From assembly GCA_019116585.1 (NCBI GenBank), contig DXBJ01000008.1:1-64000 (forward strand): a stretch of 64,000 bases of DNA, in the 5' to 3' direction. The notes beneath the pieces are model-generated. The model was given only the letters and a program-made list of their open reading frames with translations. It ran no database searches and had not been told where the DNA came from. Position 1 is the stretch's first letter, and each line of letters opens with the position of its first letter. The position numbers and the translations under genes were made by a program. Positions 42,108-50,107 of the stretch are shown one piece after another. The stretch is from Candidatus Faecalibacterium gallistercoris (GTDB taxonomy: Bacteria; Bacillota; Clostridia; Oscillospirales; Ruminococcaceae).

Positions 42108-42590
42108 TCAGCCCTCGGCAGGCTGCCAGCCCTTGCAGACGTCCACCCAGGCGGTGAAGCCGGAGTAGCGCTCCAGCTCGGGGATGGTCAGCTCGATGGC
42201 CGAATTGCTGCTGCCCGCCGCGGGGAACACCGTCTCGAACCGCTTGAGGGACTCGTCCAGGTAGACCTTGACCCCCGGGTTGACCGCAAAGGGGCACACT
42301 CCGCCCACCGCGTGGCCCACCAGGTCGGAGGCCTCGGCGGCGGTGAGCATCTTGGCCTTGGTGGCGAACTGCTGCTTGTACTTGTGGTTGTCCACCTTGG
42401 CGTCGCCGGCGGCCACGATCAGGATGGGCCCGCCGTCCACCATGAAGGACAGGGTCTTGGCGATGCGGGCCTCCTCGCAGCCCACCGCCTGGGCGGCCAG
42501 GGCCACCGTAGCACTGGAAACGTCGAACTCCCGGATGCGGTCCTCGATGCCGCAGGTCTTGAAATACGCTCTGACTTTTTCGATCGACAT
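42108..42590 (-). CDS. YbaK/EbsC-family aminoacyl-tRNA deacylase
   Basis: 160 residues. Family edits misacylated tRNA, typically Cys-tRNA(Pro). Motifs: VALAAQAVGCEEARIAKTLSF with the active-site Lys, AGDAKVDNHKYK and AVGGVCPFAVNPGVKVYLDESL. First gene of the ybaK-rnz-cca-tcdA run, four bases before rnz. Confidence 0.9.
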   Translation of the reverse strand: MSIEKVRAYFKTCGIEDRIREFDVSSATVALAAQAVGCEEARIAKTLSFMVDGGPILIVAAGDAKVDNHKYKQQFATKAKMLTAAEASDLVGHAVGGVCPFAVNPGVKVYLDESLKRFETVFPAAGSSNSAIELTIPELERYSGFTAWVDVCKGWQPAEG

Positions 42591-42691
42591 AATCGTTACC
42601 CCTCTGCATCAAATTTGAGCGCAGACTGCGCGTCCCTTATACTATAACACACCACAGCCCAAAACGCCAGATTTTGCCCCCCGCGGGGCGC

Positions 42692-42719
42692 TTGACTTTT
42701 CTTTGATTTCTGCTACAAT
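42692..42719 (+). promoter_or_regulatory. Promoter of MATE gene 1
   Basis: TTGACT (42692-42697), 16 bases, TACAAT (42714-42719), 235 bases before the start codon. Confidence 0.72.
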
Positions 42720-42726
42720 AGGCCCT

Positions 42727-42891
42727 GTACCTTGTACCCGGCCGCGCTGTGCCGGTGCAAAAAACAACAGGATCTCATCGGAGGGCTGCGTATCGCAATA
42801 CGCCAAAGGGGACGCTTCATCTCCCTGGATCAGCCGGATAAGATGACGAGTGCGCTCGGTTATTGTGTTTGCAATGGCCGGGCGCTTTTTT
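42727..42891 (+). promoter_or_regulatory. Candidate riboswitch leader with terminator
   Basis: The transcribed leader of the MATE gene contains a compact junction. CTCATC (42774-42779) pairs with GATGAcGAG (42842-42850), GGCTG (42784-42788) with CAGCC (42831-42835), CGTAT (42789-42793) with ATACG (42798-42802), and a G-rich/C-rich stem lies at 42808-42825. Immediately after it is a fourteen-base-pair stem (42852-42865 with 42872-42885) and six T: a strong intrinsic terminator ahead of the coding region. This is the layout of a transcription-terminating riboswitch. Some MATE genes are under guanidine riboswitches in Firmicutes; I cannot match this sequence to one. Confidence 0.6.
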
Positions 42892-42954
42892 CCGGCCTTT
42901 TCGCCCTCTGGCGAGCCGTGCCCAAACGGCAGAAAGGAGACGATTGTACACCGT

Positions 42955-44298
42955 ATGGATTCTACCGCACTTTTTTCCAAGACCCCGCCCATGAAGCTGT
43001 TCTTCACGGCGGCGATGCCGGGGGCCATCAGTATGCTGGCCTCCTCCCTTTATCAGCTGATCGACGGCATTCTGGTGGGCAACTTTCTGGACAGCACATC
43101 CTTTGCAGCCCTCAACCTGGCCATGCCGTTCGTCATCATCAACTTTGCCCTGTCCGACCTGGTGGGCGTGGGCTCGTCGGTGCCCATTTCCGTGGCCCTG
43201 GGCCGCGGGGACCGCAGGGAGGCCAACAACGTATTCACCTGCGCCTGCCTGCTGATCCTCGGGGCGGGCGTACTGATGGGGACGATCATGTTCACGGCCG
43301 CCCCGTTCCTGATCGGGATGATGGGCGCCGAGGGCGACTTTGCCGCCCTGGCGGTGCAGTACCTGCGCACCTACGCCCTGTGCTCCCCCTTCACCACCAT
43401 CCTGTACGCCGCGGACAACTACCTGCGCATCTCGGGCTACATCCGGGGCAGCATGTGCATCAACATCCTGATGTCGGTGCTGTGCGTCACCTTCGAGTTC
43501 GTGTTCCTGGGCGTGCTGGACCTGGGGCTGTGGGCGGCGGCTTTCGGCGCGTCGCTGGGTATGTTCATCTGCGTGGTGCTGTCCTTCATCCCCTTTGTGC
43601 GGGGCAAGGCCCTGCTCCGCTTTGTCCGGCCCCGGTTTGAGCTGCGCACCCTGCGGCAGATCGTCACCTGCGGCTGCCCCACCTTCCTGAACAACATCGC
43701 CGGCCGCATCACCTCCATCCTGATGAACATGTTCCTGGTCCGGCTGGGCGGCGAGCTGGCCGTGTCGGTCTACGGCGTGCTGATGTACGTGGACGGCTTC
43801 ATCCAGCCCCTGCTGTACGGCATGTGCGACTCGCTGCAGCCCGCCGTGGGCTACAACTGGGGCGCCCAGAAGTTCAGCCGGGTGCGCGCCATCGAGAAAT
43901 GCTGCTTTACCGCCGCGGCGGCCGTCAGCCTGCTCTCGGCGGTGGTCATTGCCCTGCTGCCCGGCCCCATCACCCGGCTGTTCATCGCCGGGGCCGAGGG
44001 CGAAGCGCTGGCCATCGGCGTCACCGCCCTGCGGATCTTCAGCCTGACCTACCTGACCCGCTGGCTGTCCTTTGCCACCCAGAGCTATATGCTGGCGGTG
44101 GAAAAGGCGCTGCCCGCTTCCATCCTCTCGGTGTCCACGGCGCTGGTGTTCCCGGTGATCCTGCTGGCGGCGCTGGGCTCTCTGGGGCTGAACGGGCTGT
44201 GGATCAATTTCCCCGCCACATCGGCCATGGCGGCCGTGCTGGCCTTTTTCATCCTGCGCCGGACCCGGGCCGACCTGCACCGTCCCGACGCCGCTTGA
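42955..44298 (+). CDS. MATE-family efflux transporter 1
   Basis: 447 residues, twelve helices. Exports cationic drugs or metabolites with Na+ or H+. Typical segments: AMPGAISMLASSLYQLIDGILVGNFLDS, ADNYLRISGYIRGS in helix 4, and the second repeat beginning CGCPTFLNNIAGRIT and GMCDSLQPAVGYNWGAQKFSRV. Start: the ATG at 42955 is 15 bases from AAAGGAGA, rather far, so a non-ATG start just upstream is possible. Expression is probably gated by the terminator leader. Confidence 0.93.
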   Translation: MDSTALFSKTPPMKLFFTAAMPGAISMLASSLYQLIDGILVGNFLDSTSFAALNLAMPFVIINFALSDLVGVGSSVPISVALGRGDRREANNVFTCACLLILGAGVLMGTIMFTAAPFLIGMMGAEGDFAALAVQYLRTYALCSPFTTILYAADNYLRISGYIRGSMCINILMSVLCVTFEFVFLGVLDLGLWAAAFGASLGMFICVVLSFIPFVRGKALLRFVRPRFELRTLRQIVTCGCPTFLNNIAGRITSILMNMFLVRLGGELAVSVYGVLMYVDGFIQPLLYGMCDSLQPAVGYNWGAQKFSRVRAIEKCCFTAAAAVSLLSAVVIALLPGPITRLFIAGAEGEALAIGVTALRIFSLTYLTRWLSFATQSYMLAVEKALPASILSVSTALVFPVILLAALGSLGLNGLWINFPATSAMAAVLAFFILRRTRADLHRPDAA

Positions 44299-44317
44299 CC
44301 CCAAAGGAGGCATCGTT

Positions 44318-44935
44318 ATGAACCGCATCATCACCATCAGCCGCGAGTTTGGCAGCGGCGGGCGGGAGGTCGGCAAACGGCTGGCCGACGCCCTGCACTG
44401 CGCCTACTACGACAGCGAGATCGAGGCCAGCATCGCCCAGAACATGGACCTGGACGAGAGCTACATCGCCCGGTCGGTGGAAAACGGGATCCTTGCCAAT
44501 ATCCCCCTCCACTTTGGCCGGACCATCGCCAGCACCCGCCTGTACAAGCAGCAGGTGGACATCCTGGTGGAAAAGCGGAAGGTCCTCTGCCAGATCGCAG
44601 CGGCCTCCGACTGCGTCATCGTGGGGCGGGCCGCCGACGTCATCCTGGCGGAGCAGAACCCCCTCAAGCTGTTCGTCTACGCCAGCATGGAGCACAAGCT
44701 GGCCCGCTGCCAGCGCTACGAGGAGACCAGCGCTGCCAGCCCCAAAGCCCTGGAAAAGGAGATCCGGCAGGTGGACGCCCGCCGCGCCCGCTACCACGGG
44801 ATGTTCTCCCCCATCAAATGGGGCGACCGGGCCAACTACCACCTGTGCATCAACACCACCGGGCTGGAGATCAAGCAGCTGATCCCCCATCTGGCGGGGT
44901 ATGCCCAGGCCTGGTTTGCCATGAACGGCCGCTGA
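44318..44935 (+). CDS. Cytidylate kinase-like P-loop protein
   Basis: 205 residues. The N-terminus IITISREFGSGGREVGKRLADAL carries the P-loop of the cytidylate-kinase-like family (AAA_26), often found alone near transporters in Firmicutes. Later VIVGRAADVILAEQ and the RRARYHGMFSPIKWGDRANYHLCINT segment are conserved in that family. Substrate unproven. Twenty bases after the MATE gene, so cotranscribed. Confidence 0.88.
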   Translation: MNRIITISREFGSGGREVGKRLADALHCAYYDSEIEASIAQNMDLDESYIARSVENGILANIPLHFGRTIASTRLYKQQVDILVEKRKVLCQIAAASDCVIVGRAADVILAEQNPLKLFVYASMEHKLARCQRYEETSAASPKALEKEIRQVDARRARYHGMFSPIKWGDRANYHLCINTTGLEIKQLIPHLAGYAQAWFAMNGR

Positions 44936-44955
44936 ACACACCATAACACAACACA

Positions 44956-44999
44956 GCGGAGCCGGCCGGCCCACAGGGGCTTGCCAGCTCCGCCTTTTT
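44956..44999 (+). terminator. Terminator after the kinase-like gene
   Basis: GCGGAGC (44956-44962) pairs with GCTCCGC (44987-44993), with an inner GC stem, then TTTTT. The right arm overlaps the next promoter. Confidence 0.75.
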
Positions 45000-45009
45000 G
45001 TTGTATAAT
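44981..45009 (+). promoter_or_regulatory. Promoter of the ECF S-component gene
   Basis: TTGCCA (44981-44986), 17 bases, TATAAT (45004-45009), overlapping the upstream terminator. Confidence 0.7.
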
Positions 45010-45075
45010 AACTGACACAGCGTCAGGCTGTCGCAGCCTGCCTCATTTCGTGTTTGTAATAAGGAGAAATGTACC

Positions 45076-45636
45076 ATGTCCAAAAACCTGAAAAATTTGA
45101 CCCTGGCCGCCCTGTTCCTGGCTCTGGGGCTGGTGCTGCCCTTTTTCACCGGGCAGATCCCCCAGATTGGCAGCATGCTGCTGCCCATGCACATCCCCGT
45201 GTTCCTGTGCGGGCTGATCTGCGGCTGGCAGTACGGCGCCGCAGTGGGCTTCATCGTGCCGCTGATGCGCTCGGTGCTGTTCGGGATGCCGCCCCTGTTC
45301 CCCACCGCCGCCGCCATGGCCTTTGAGCTTTTGACCTACGGCCTGGTGGTGGGCCTGCTGTACAGCCGGTCCCGCTGGCAGTGCGTCCGCGCCCTGTACC
45401 GCTGCCTGCTCATCGCCATGGTGGCCGGCCGCGTGGTGTGGGGCCTGGTCCAGGCGGTGCTGCTGGGGCTGACCGGCAGCGCCATGACCCTGCAGATCTT
45501 CCTGGCGGGGGCGCTGCTCAACGCCGTCCCGGGCATCATCGTCCAGCTGATCCTCATCCCCGTGGTGATGCTGGCGCTGAACCGCACCGGCCTGGTGCCC
45601 TTCAAGCAGACCAACCCCAAAACCAAAAACGCCTGA
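45076..45636 (+). CDS. ECF transporter substrate-binding (S) component
   Basis: 186 residues, six membrane helices. The N-terminus LTLAALFLALGLVLPFFTGQIPQIGSMLLPMHIPVFLCGLICG has the AxxxA motif used to dock on the EcfT subunit, and the segment IVPLMRSVLFGMPPLFPTAAAMAFEL is typical of this S-component group. It imports a vitamin or related micronutrient; no riboswitch in the 60-base leader betrays which. A shared energising module must be elsewhere. An IS element has inserted just downstream. Confidence 0.88.
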   Translation: MSKNLKNLTLAALFLALGLVLPFFTGQIPQIGSMLLPMHIPVFLCGLICGWQYGAAVGFIVPLMRSVLFGMPPLFPTAAAMAFELLTYGLVVGLLYSRSRWQCVRALYRCLLIAMVAGRVVWGLVQAVLLGLTGSAMTLQIFLAGALLNAVPGIIVQLILIPVVMLALNRTGLVPFKQTNPKTKNA

Positions 45637-45704
45637 GCCCCTGAACCGCCCCATATTGTGCGGACAGTACAAAAAAGAGGCCTGTAAGGGGTAGAACAAG
45701 CGAA

Positions 45705-46559
45705 TCAAAGACTGGCCTGGCGAAGCGAGAGCGGAGCCAGGCCAGTCTTTGTCTGGAGGCGCTCGTGGTTATAGAAGTGGATGTACTCGTCGATCAGATC
45801 GTTGGCCTGCTGAAATGTCTTGAGCTTTTGGCGGTAGATGCATTCTGTTTTCAGGATACTGAAAAAATTTTCGGCCATTGCGTTGTCATAGCAGTTTCCG
45901 CGTCTTGACATGGAAGGCGTAATGCCGTAAGATTGAGTCAGCTTAAAATATCCGTGTGAGGTATATTGAAAGCCCTGGTCGCTGTGGAGGTGCAACTCCC
46001 CAGCGACTTTCTCTTTCTTCATGGCAAGGCGAATGGTGTCCAGCACCAGATTCACCGTTTGCTGGGCTGCAGTCTTGTAGGCCACAATGCTGTTGTCGTA
46101 TAAATCCCGGATCATGGACAGGTACAGGACACCTTGTTCCGTATGGATATAAGAGATATCTGTGACCCATTTGCTGTTAGGTCTTTCTGTGTGGAAATCC
46201 CTATTCAGCAGATTTTCATATCTGTGAACCTGCTGTCCAAGCTGCTTCCACTGCCTGCGTCTGCGTATTTCAGACAGCAATCCGTTTGTTTTCATAAGTC
46301 TGAGGACAGTTTTAGGATTCCTGTGACAGCCGTTTTTGTCCAGCCACAGATGCATCCGGCGATAGCCGTATGTATTTTTGCACCTCTTCTGCTGCCGGGC
46401 GATCTGGTCTATAATCGGCTGATTTGGGTTCGGACGGTTCAGATTGTGGGTATAGGCGTAGTACCCACTCCGGGAAACGCCAAAGAACTTGCACATTCTG
46501 CAAACCGGATACTTCTCTCCATGACGATAGATTACCGCATATTTTGCTCTAGCTCTCAC
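45705..46559 (-). CDS. IS3-family transposase OrfB (DDE integrase)
   Basis: 284 residues. An N-terminal HTH_21 region (KYPVCRMCKFFGVSRSGYYAY...YGYRRMHLWLDKNG) precedes the rve catalytic core. The core has its acidic triad in SKWVTDISYIHTEQG (D), LHLHSDQGFQYTSHGY (D) and NAMAENFFSILKTE (E). The start overlaps the orfA stop (ATGA). Normally expressed with orfA by frameshift or coupling. Intact. Confidence 0.95.
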   Translation of the reverse strand: MRARAKYAVIYRHGEKYPVCRMCKFFGVSRSGYYAYTHNLNRPNPNQPIIDQIARQQKRCKNTYGYRRMHLWLDKNGCHRNPKTVLRLMKTNGLLSEIRRRRQWKQLGQQVHRYENLLNRDFHTERPNSKWVTDISYIHTEQGVLYLSMIRDLYDNSIVAYKTAAQQTVNLVLDTIRLAMKKEKVAGELHLHSDQGFQYTSHGYFKLTQSYGITPSMSRRGNCYDNAMAENFFSILKTECIYRQKLKTFQQANDLIDEYIHFYNHERLQTKTGLAPLSLRQASL

Positions 46560-46864
46560 TCCCTTTCTGTGGACCGCAGAAAATCCCGCAGCAGCTCATT
46601 CTCCATTTTCAGGCGTTCGATCTCATATTTGTATTCTGCAATGCTTGGCTCCCGGACTTCGCCTTTCCTGGGTCGTCCCTTGGGTTTTGGGGGAACTCCC
46701 GCTGCAAGTTTTCGCTGCTTTCGATTGTATCGGGAAAGAAATCCACGCATTTCCTTATATGTGAATCCCACCTTCTCTCCAATCTGACGCAGAGTCATTC
46801 CCTGACTGCGAAGCTCTATTATCTCCTTCTCGTATTCCTGAATGTGGCTGTATTTTCTGGGCAT
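46556..46864 (-). CDS. IS3-family OrfA (HTH protein)
   Basis: 102 residues. Helix-turn-helix in IIELRSQGMTLRQIGEKVGFTYKEMRGFLSRYN, then a basic PKGRPRKGEV linker and a leucine-zipper-like end IERLKMENELLRDFL for oligomerisation with OrfB. AGGAGGTC lies before the ATG. Confidence 0.92.
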   Translation of the reverse strand: MPRKYSHIQEYEKEIIELRSQGMTLRQIGEKVGFTYKEMRGFLSRYNRKQRKLAAGVPPKPKGRPRKGEVREPSIAEYKYEIERLKMENELLRDFLRSTERE

Positions 46865-46956
46865 AGCAAAGACCTCCTGTAGTAGTTTTATTCTACCACA
46901 GGAGGCCTTCTTTTTTCATTGTCTACTTTTACTGGAGCGGTTCAACCCCGCGCTGA

Positions 46957-46993
46957 AAAGCCCCTGCCCTTCACAAAGAAGAGCAGGGGTTTT
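46957..46993. terminator. Bidirectional terminator next to the IS
   Basis: AAAAGCCCCTGC (46957-46968) pairs with GCAGGGGTTTT (46983-46993). Ends the minus-strand hicB gene. Confidence 0.75.
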
Positions 46994-47014
46994 CGTTTTG
47001 CTTCTTATTATTTC

Positions 47015-47224
47015 TTACGCATAGCGAAGCCGGCCTTTGGGTGCGGGAATGGGACGGCCCAGTTCCTGCGCCGTTTCGATCCACTCCTGGATGACCCGTT
47101 CAGCCGCTGCCAAAGCTTCGGCTGCCGTCGCACCGTCGGCCATACAGCCGGCCAGCTCCGGCACTTCGGCAATATAGGCGCCGTCCTCTTCGCTCCAATA
47201 CAGGATGATCTCATACTTGGTCAT
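47015..47224 (-). CDS. Solo HicB-like antitoxin
   Basis: 69 residues. The partial RNase-H fold of HicB is clear: YEIILYWSEEDGAYIAEVPELAGCMADGATAAEALAAAERVIQEWIETA. It lacks a C-terminal DNA-binding domain, ending in a short GRPIPAPKGRLRYA tail, as in short HicB proteins. No HicA toxin gene is beside it: one side is the IS3 element, the other the lysR gene. It may have lost its partner or act alone. A GGGAGGTGCC site precedes the start. Confidence 0.85.
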   Translation of the reverse strand: MTKYEIILYWSEEDGAYIAEVPELAGCMADGATAAEALAAAERVIQEWIETAQELGRPIPAPKGRLRYA

Positions 47225-47265
47225 ATATGGCACCTCCCAACTGATAACGCAAACAGAAAACACCT

Positions 47266-48159
47266 TTATTGCCCCACCAGCGCACGCAGGCGGCTGAGGA
47301 ACAGCTCGGCGGCCGGCGAAAAGACCTGGTACTTTTTCCAGATGATGTCCAGGCCCGACTCCAGCCGCGGCTCCAGCGGGCGGAAGCAGAGGGCGCTCTC
47401 CGGCGAGGTGTCGGCCAGGCCGTCCAGGGTGATGGCATAGCCCACCCCCGCCTCCACCAGGATGGCCGCGTTGAACACCAGGTTGTAATTGACCGCGATG
47501 TCCAGCTTGCCAAAGTCGGCCCCGAACCAGTCCACAAAGGCGTTTTCGCCGGGGTGGGGGGTGATGACCTGCCGGGAGCACAGCAGGGGCAGGCCCAGCA
47601 GGTCGGCCTTTTCGATGCGGTCCTTGCGGGCCAGGGGGCTGTCCCGGCGCATCAGCACCCCCCACACGTCCCGGGCAGGCAGGGACAGGGCGTCGTATTT
47701 GGAGATGTCCGCCGGCTCGATGACGATGCCAAAATCCAGCAGCCCCTTGTCCAGCCGCTCGGTCACGTCCTGGGCGTTGCCGCTGTACAGGTGGTAGCGG
47801 ATGCCCGGGCTGTCGGCCCGCATCTGGCGGATCACCTTGGCGATGGGGCACAGCGCCCGGGTCTCGCCGCTGCCGATGTAGACGTCGCCGCTGACGGTGT
47901 CCTCCAGGGCGGTGAACTCGGCCTCGGTCTTGTCCACCATGGACACGATCTCCTCCGCCCGCTTGCGCAGCAGCACCCCTTCGGGGGTCAGGTCCACCCG
48001 GTGGCTCTTGCGGATCAGCAGGGGCCGGCCCAGCTCCTCTTCCAGGTCCTGCATCTGGCGGGAGAGGGTGGGCTGAGTCAAATGCAGAAAATTGGCCGCC
48101 CGGGTGATGCTGCCTTCCCGTGCCACGGCCAGGAAATAGCGCAGGGTCCGTATCTCCAT
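47266..48159 (-). CDS. LysR-family transcriptional regulator
   Basis: 297 residues. N-terminal winged HTH, MEIRTLRYFLAVAREGSITRAANFLHLTQPTLSRQMQDLEEELG, and a periplasmic-binding-like effector domain (SGDVYIGSGETRALCPIAKVIRQM...). It is divergent from a small helical protein and an alpha/beta hydrolase gene, which it probably controls. A dyad overlapping its own -35 (48261-48275) suits autoregulation. Confidence 0.93.
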   Translation of the reverse strand: MEIRTLRYFLAVAREGSITRAANFLHLTQPTLSRQMQDLEEELGRPLLIRKSHRVDLTPEGVLLRKRAEEIVSMVDKTEAEFTALEDTVSGDVYIGSGETRALCPIAKVIRQMRADSPGIRYHLYSGNAQDVTERLDKGLLDFGIVIEPADISKYDALSLPARDVWGVLMRRDSPLARKDRIEKADLLGLPLLCSRQVITPHPGENAFVDWFGADFGKLDIAVNYNLVFNAAILVEAGVGYAITLDGLADTSPESALCFRPLEPRLESGLDIIWKKYQVFSPAAELFLSRLRALVGQ

Positions 48160-48242
48160 GGTGTTTCCCTCCTTGAGCGGCGTGTTCCATCCCGGCGGGC
48201 CCTGCGCCGGCGTTCCGGGCGGGGCCGCTGGGCCGTGCCCCT

Positions 48243-48275
48243 ATTATACATCCTTTTGCCATGCCTTGGAAGCAT
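48243..48275 (-). promoter_or_regulatory. lysR promoter with T-N11-A dyad
   Basis: Minus-strand TTCCAA (complement of 48266-48271), 17 bases, TATAAT (complement of 48243-48248). The sequence ATGCCTTGGAAGCAT (48261-48275) is an interrupted palindrome containing T-N11-A, the LysR box form, and overlaps the -35. Confidence 0.6.
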
Positions 48276-48298
48276 TTCTTGGAATAAAAACGAAGTAT

Positions 48299-48327
48299 TT
48301 GCTATTTGCCCGGCCCCCCGCTACAAT
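48299..48327 (+). promoter_or_regulatory. Promoter of the hydrolase operon
   Basis: TTGCTA (48299-48304), 17 bases, TACAAT (48322-48327), divergent from the lysR promoter. Confidence 0.65.
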
Positions 48328-48352
48328 AAAGCCATGCAAGGAGGCATGGACA

Positions 48353-48640
48353 ATGAGCATGAGCTGGGAACAACGTGTGTTCCGCATCCGGCGGATCCTG
48401 ACCGACGCGGGCTGCTCCGCAGAGCAGATCGCCGCATTCCTGGAGTGGGAGCAGGCCGGGGACCGCTGCCGTCAATACAAGTTTCTGGCCCGGCACCGGG
48501 CCTGCCTGCTGGACCAGCTGCACCGGGACGCCGCCCGGCTGGACTGTCTGGACCACCTGGTCTTTGCCATGCGCCAAGCAGACCAACATCTTACAGACGA
48601 AACGGATGGCATCTGCCTATGGAAGAACAACTGCATCTGA
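48353..48640 (+). CDS. Small helical protein coupled to hydrolase
   Basis: 95 residues, soluble and helical: MSMSWEQRVFRIRRILTDAG, then AEQIAAFLEWEQAGDRCRQYKFLARHRACLLDQLH. I have no family name for it. AAGGAGGCATGGACA sits at the right distance from the ATG at 48353. It overlaps the hydrolase start by 22 bases, so they are cotranslated and probably functionally linked. Confidence 0.7.
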   Translation: MSMSWEQRVFRIRRILTDAGCSAEQIAAFLEWEQAGDRCRQYKFLARHRACLLDQLHRDAARLDCLDHLVFAMRQADQHLTDETDGICLWKNNCI

Positions 48641-49608
48641 CCCAGGAATGGGACAAGACCTTCCCCCAAAACAGCAGTGTGGAGCACCGGAAGGTGACGT
48701 TCCACAACCGGTACGGCATCACCCTGGCCGCCGACCTCTACCGGCCCAAAGGGGCTGCGGGCCCTCTGCCCGCCCTGGCCGTCTGCGGGCCCTTCGGCGC
48801 CGTCAAGGAGCAGGCCTCCGGCCTGTACGCCCAGGAAATGGCCCGCCGCGGCTTTTTGACCATCGCCTTCGACCCTTCCTTTACCGGTGAGAGCGGCGGC
48901 CAGCCCCGCTATATGGCCAGCCCCGACATCAACACCGAGGACTTTCAGGCAGCCGTCGATTTCCTGTCGGTGCAGGAGGAGGCGGACCCGGACAAGATCG
49001 GCATCATCGGCATCTGCGGCTGGGGCGGCATGGCCCTGAACACCGCCGCCCTGGACACCCGGGTCAAGGCCACGGTGGCTTCCACCATGTACGACATGAG
49101 CCGGGTGGGGGCCAAAGGCTACTTTGATGCCAACGACAGCGAGGCGGAGCGCCACGCCCAGCGCGCGGCCCTGAACGCCCAGCGCACCGCCGACTACAAG
49201 TCCGGCGTTTACGCCCGGGCGGGCGGCGTGGTGGACCCCCTGCCCGACGACGCGCCCTTCTTTGTCAAGGACTACTACGCCTACTACAAGACCCCCCGGG
49301 GCTACCATCCCCGGTCCCTCAACTCGAACCAGGGCTGGAACGTCACCGGCACCATGTCCTTCCTGAACCAGCCCATCCTCCAGTATTCCAACGAGATCCG
49401 CAGCGCGGTGCTGCTCATCCATGGCGACAAGGCCCACTCCTGCTATCTGAGCCGGGACGCCTTTGCCAACATGGTCAAGGGCAACGCCTACACCGCCAAC
49501 AAGGAGCTGTACCTCATCCCCGGCGCGGTCCACACCGACCTGTACGACCGGATGGACATCATCCCCTTTGACAAGATGGAGTCCTTCTTCCGCCAGTACC
49601 TGGTCTGA
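48619..49608 (+). CDS. Alpha/beta hydrolase with cysteine at the nucleophile elbow
   Basis: 329 residues. Fold landmarks: VTFHNRYGITLAADLYRPKG, a FDPSFTGESGGQPRY oxyanion segment and the elbow GIIGICGWGGMALNTA, where Cys replaces the usual Ser as in dienelactone-hydrolase relatives. The acid is probably in VLLIHGDKAHSCY and the His in IPGAVHTDLYDR. Substrate unknown. It starts inside the end of the preceding small gene and is likely regulated by the divergent LysR protein. Confidence 0.85.
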   Translation: MEEQLHLTQEWDKTFPQNSSVEHRKVTFHNRYGITLAADLYRPKGAAGPLPALAVCGPFGAVKEQASGLYAQEMARRGFLTIAFDPSFTGESGGQPRYMASPDINTEDFQAAVDFLSVQEEADPDKIGIIGICGWGGMALNTAALDTRVKATVASTMYDMSRVGAKGYFDANDSEAERHAQRAALNAQRTADYKSGVYARAGGVVDPLPDDAPFFVKDYYAYYKTPRGYHPRSLNSNQGWNVTGTMSFLNQPILQYSNEIRSAVLLIHGDKAHSCYLSRDAFANMVKGNAYTANKELYLIPGAVHTDLYDRMDIIPFDKMESFFRQYLV

Positions 49609-49663
49609 GACCGGCTCCGATACGCTGACGGGACAGGCCGGCAGGGCCTGCCCCGTTTGCATT

Positions 49664-50095
49664 TCAGTCCCGGCGCTGCCAGGTCATGGTCCATTCCGCT
49701 TCGCCGGTGCTCTCGTCGACGCCTGCTTCGCAGACGGCAAAGCCTTCCCGCTCATAAAACGAAACGGCCCTCGTATTCTTTTGGTAGACGTGCAGGGCCA
49801 GCCGCGGCCGGAGGGCCTTCGCCTGGTCCAAAAGCTGTTTGCCGGCGCCCCGGCCCCGGGCCTCTTCCCGGACGAACAGCCCTGCGATGTAGTCCCCCTG
49901 CAGGCCGAGAAAGGCGTCCGCCTCCTCTGCGGCCCCCTGGTGGACATACAGCTCTGCCTGGGGCAGCATCTCCCGCACGGCGGCATAGCAGCCCTGCCAG
50001 TAGCCCGCCGGGATAAAGCTGTGGGCCTGGACGTTGGCGTCCAGCCAGATGCCCATCAGGGCCTCCAGGTCGGAGGCTTCTGCTTTTCGGATCAT
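49664..50095 (-). CDS. GNAT-family N-acetyltransferase
   Basis: 143 residues. Acetyl-CoA-binding motif VREEARGRGAGKQLLDQAKAL (R/Q-x-x-G-x-G/A) and the C-terminal VYQKNTRAVSFYEREGF. The N-terminus IRKAEASDLEALMGIWLDANVQAHSFIP is typical. Substrate unknown. Twelve bases after the MATE 2 stop, hence cotranscribed. Confidence 0.92.
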   Translation of the reverse strand: MIRKAEASDLEALMGIWLDANVQAHSFIPAGYWQGCYAAVREMLPQAELYVHQGAAEEADAFLGLQGDYIAGLFVREEARGRGAGKQLLDQAKALRPRLALHVYQKNTRAVSFYEREGFAVCEAGVDESTGEAEWTMTWQRRD

Positions 50096-50107
50096 AAGCG
50101 CCCTCCC

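Larger units (their letters stand above)
45662..46925 (-). mobile_element. IS3-family insertion sequence
   Basis: About 1.26 kb with two overlapping frames (orfA, orfB) on the minus strand. Imperfect terminal inverted repeats are visible: the left end GGACAGTACAAAAAAGAGGCC aligns with the right end read in reverse, AGACAATGAAAAAAGAAGGCC; homology extends inward about 35 bases. Exact ends and target duplication are not clear. Its base composition is more AT-rich than its neighbours, suggesting recent arrival. A hairpin at 46875-46905 inside the right end may block read-through. Confidence 0.88.

Noticed and set aside
42774..42850. Assignment of the MATE 1 leader to a SAM, TPP or c-di-GMP riboswitch
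   Set aside because: Core conserved sequences of those classes are not present; short resemblances such as GGAGGG are not enough.
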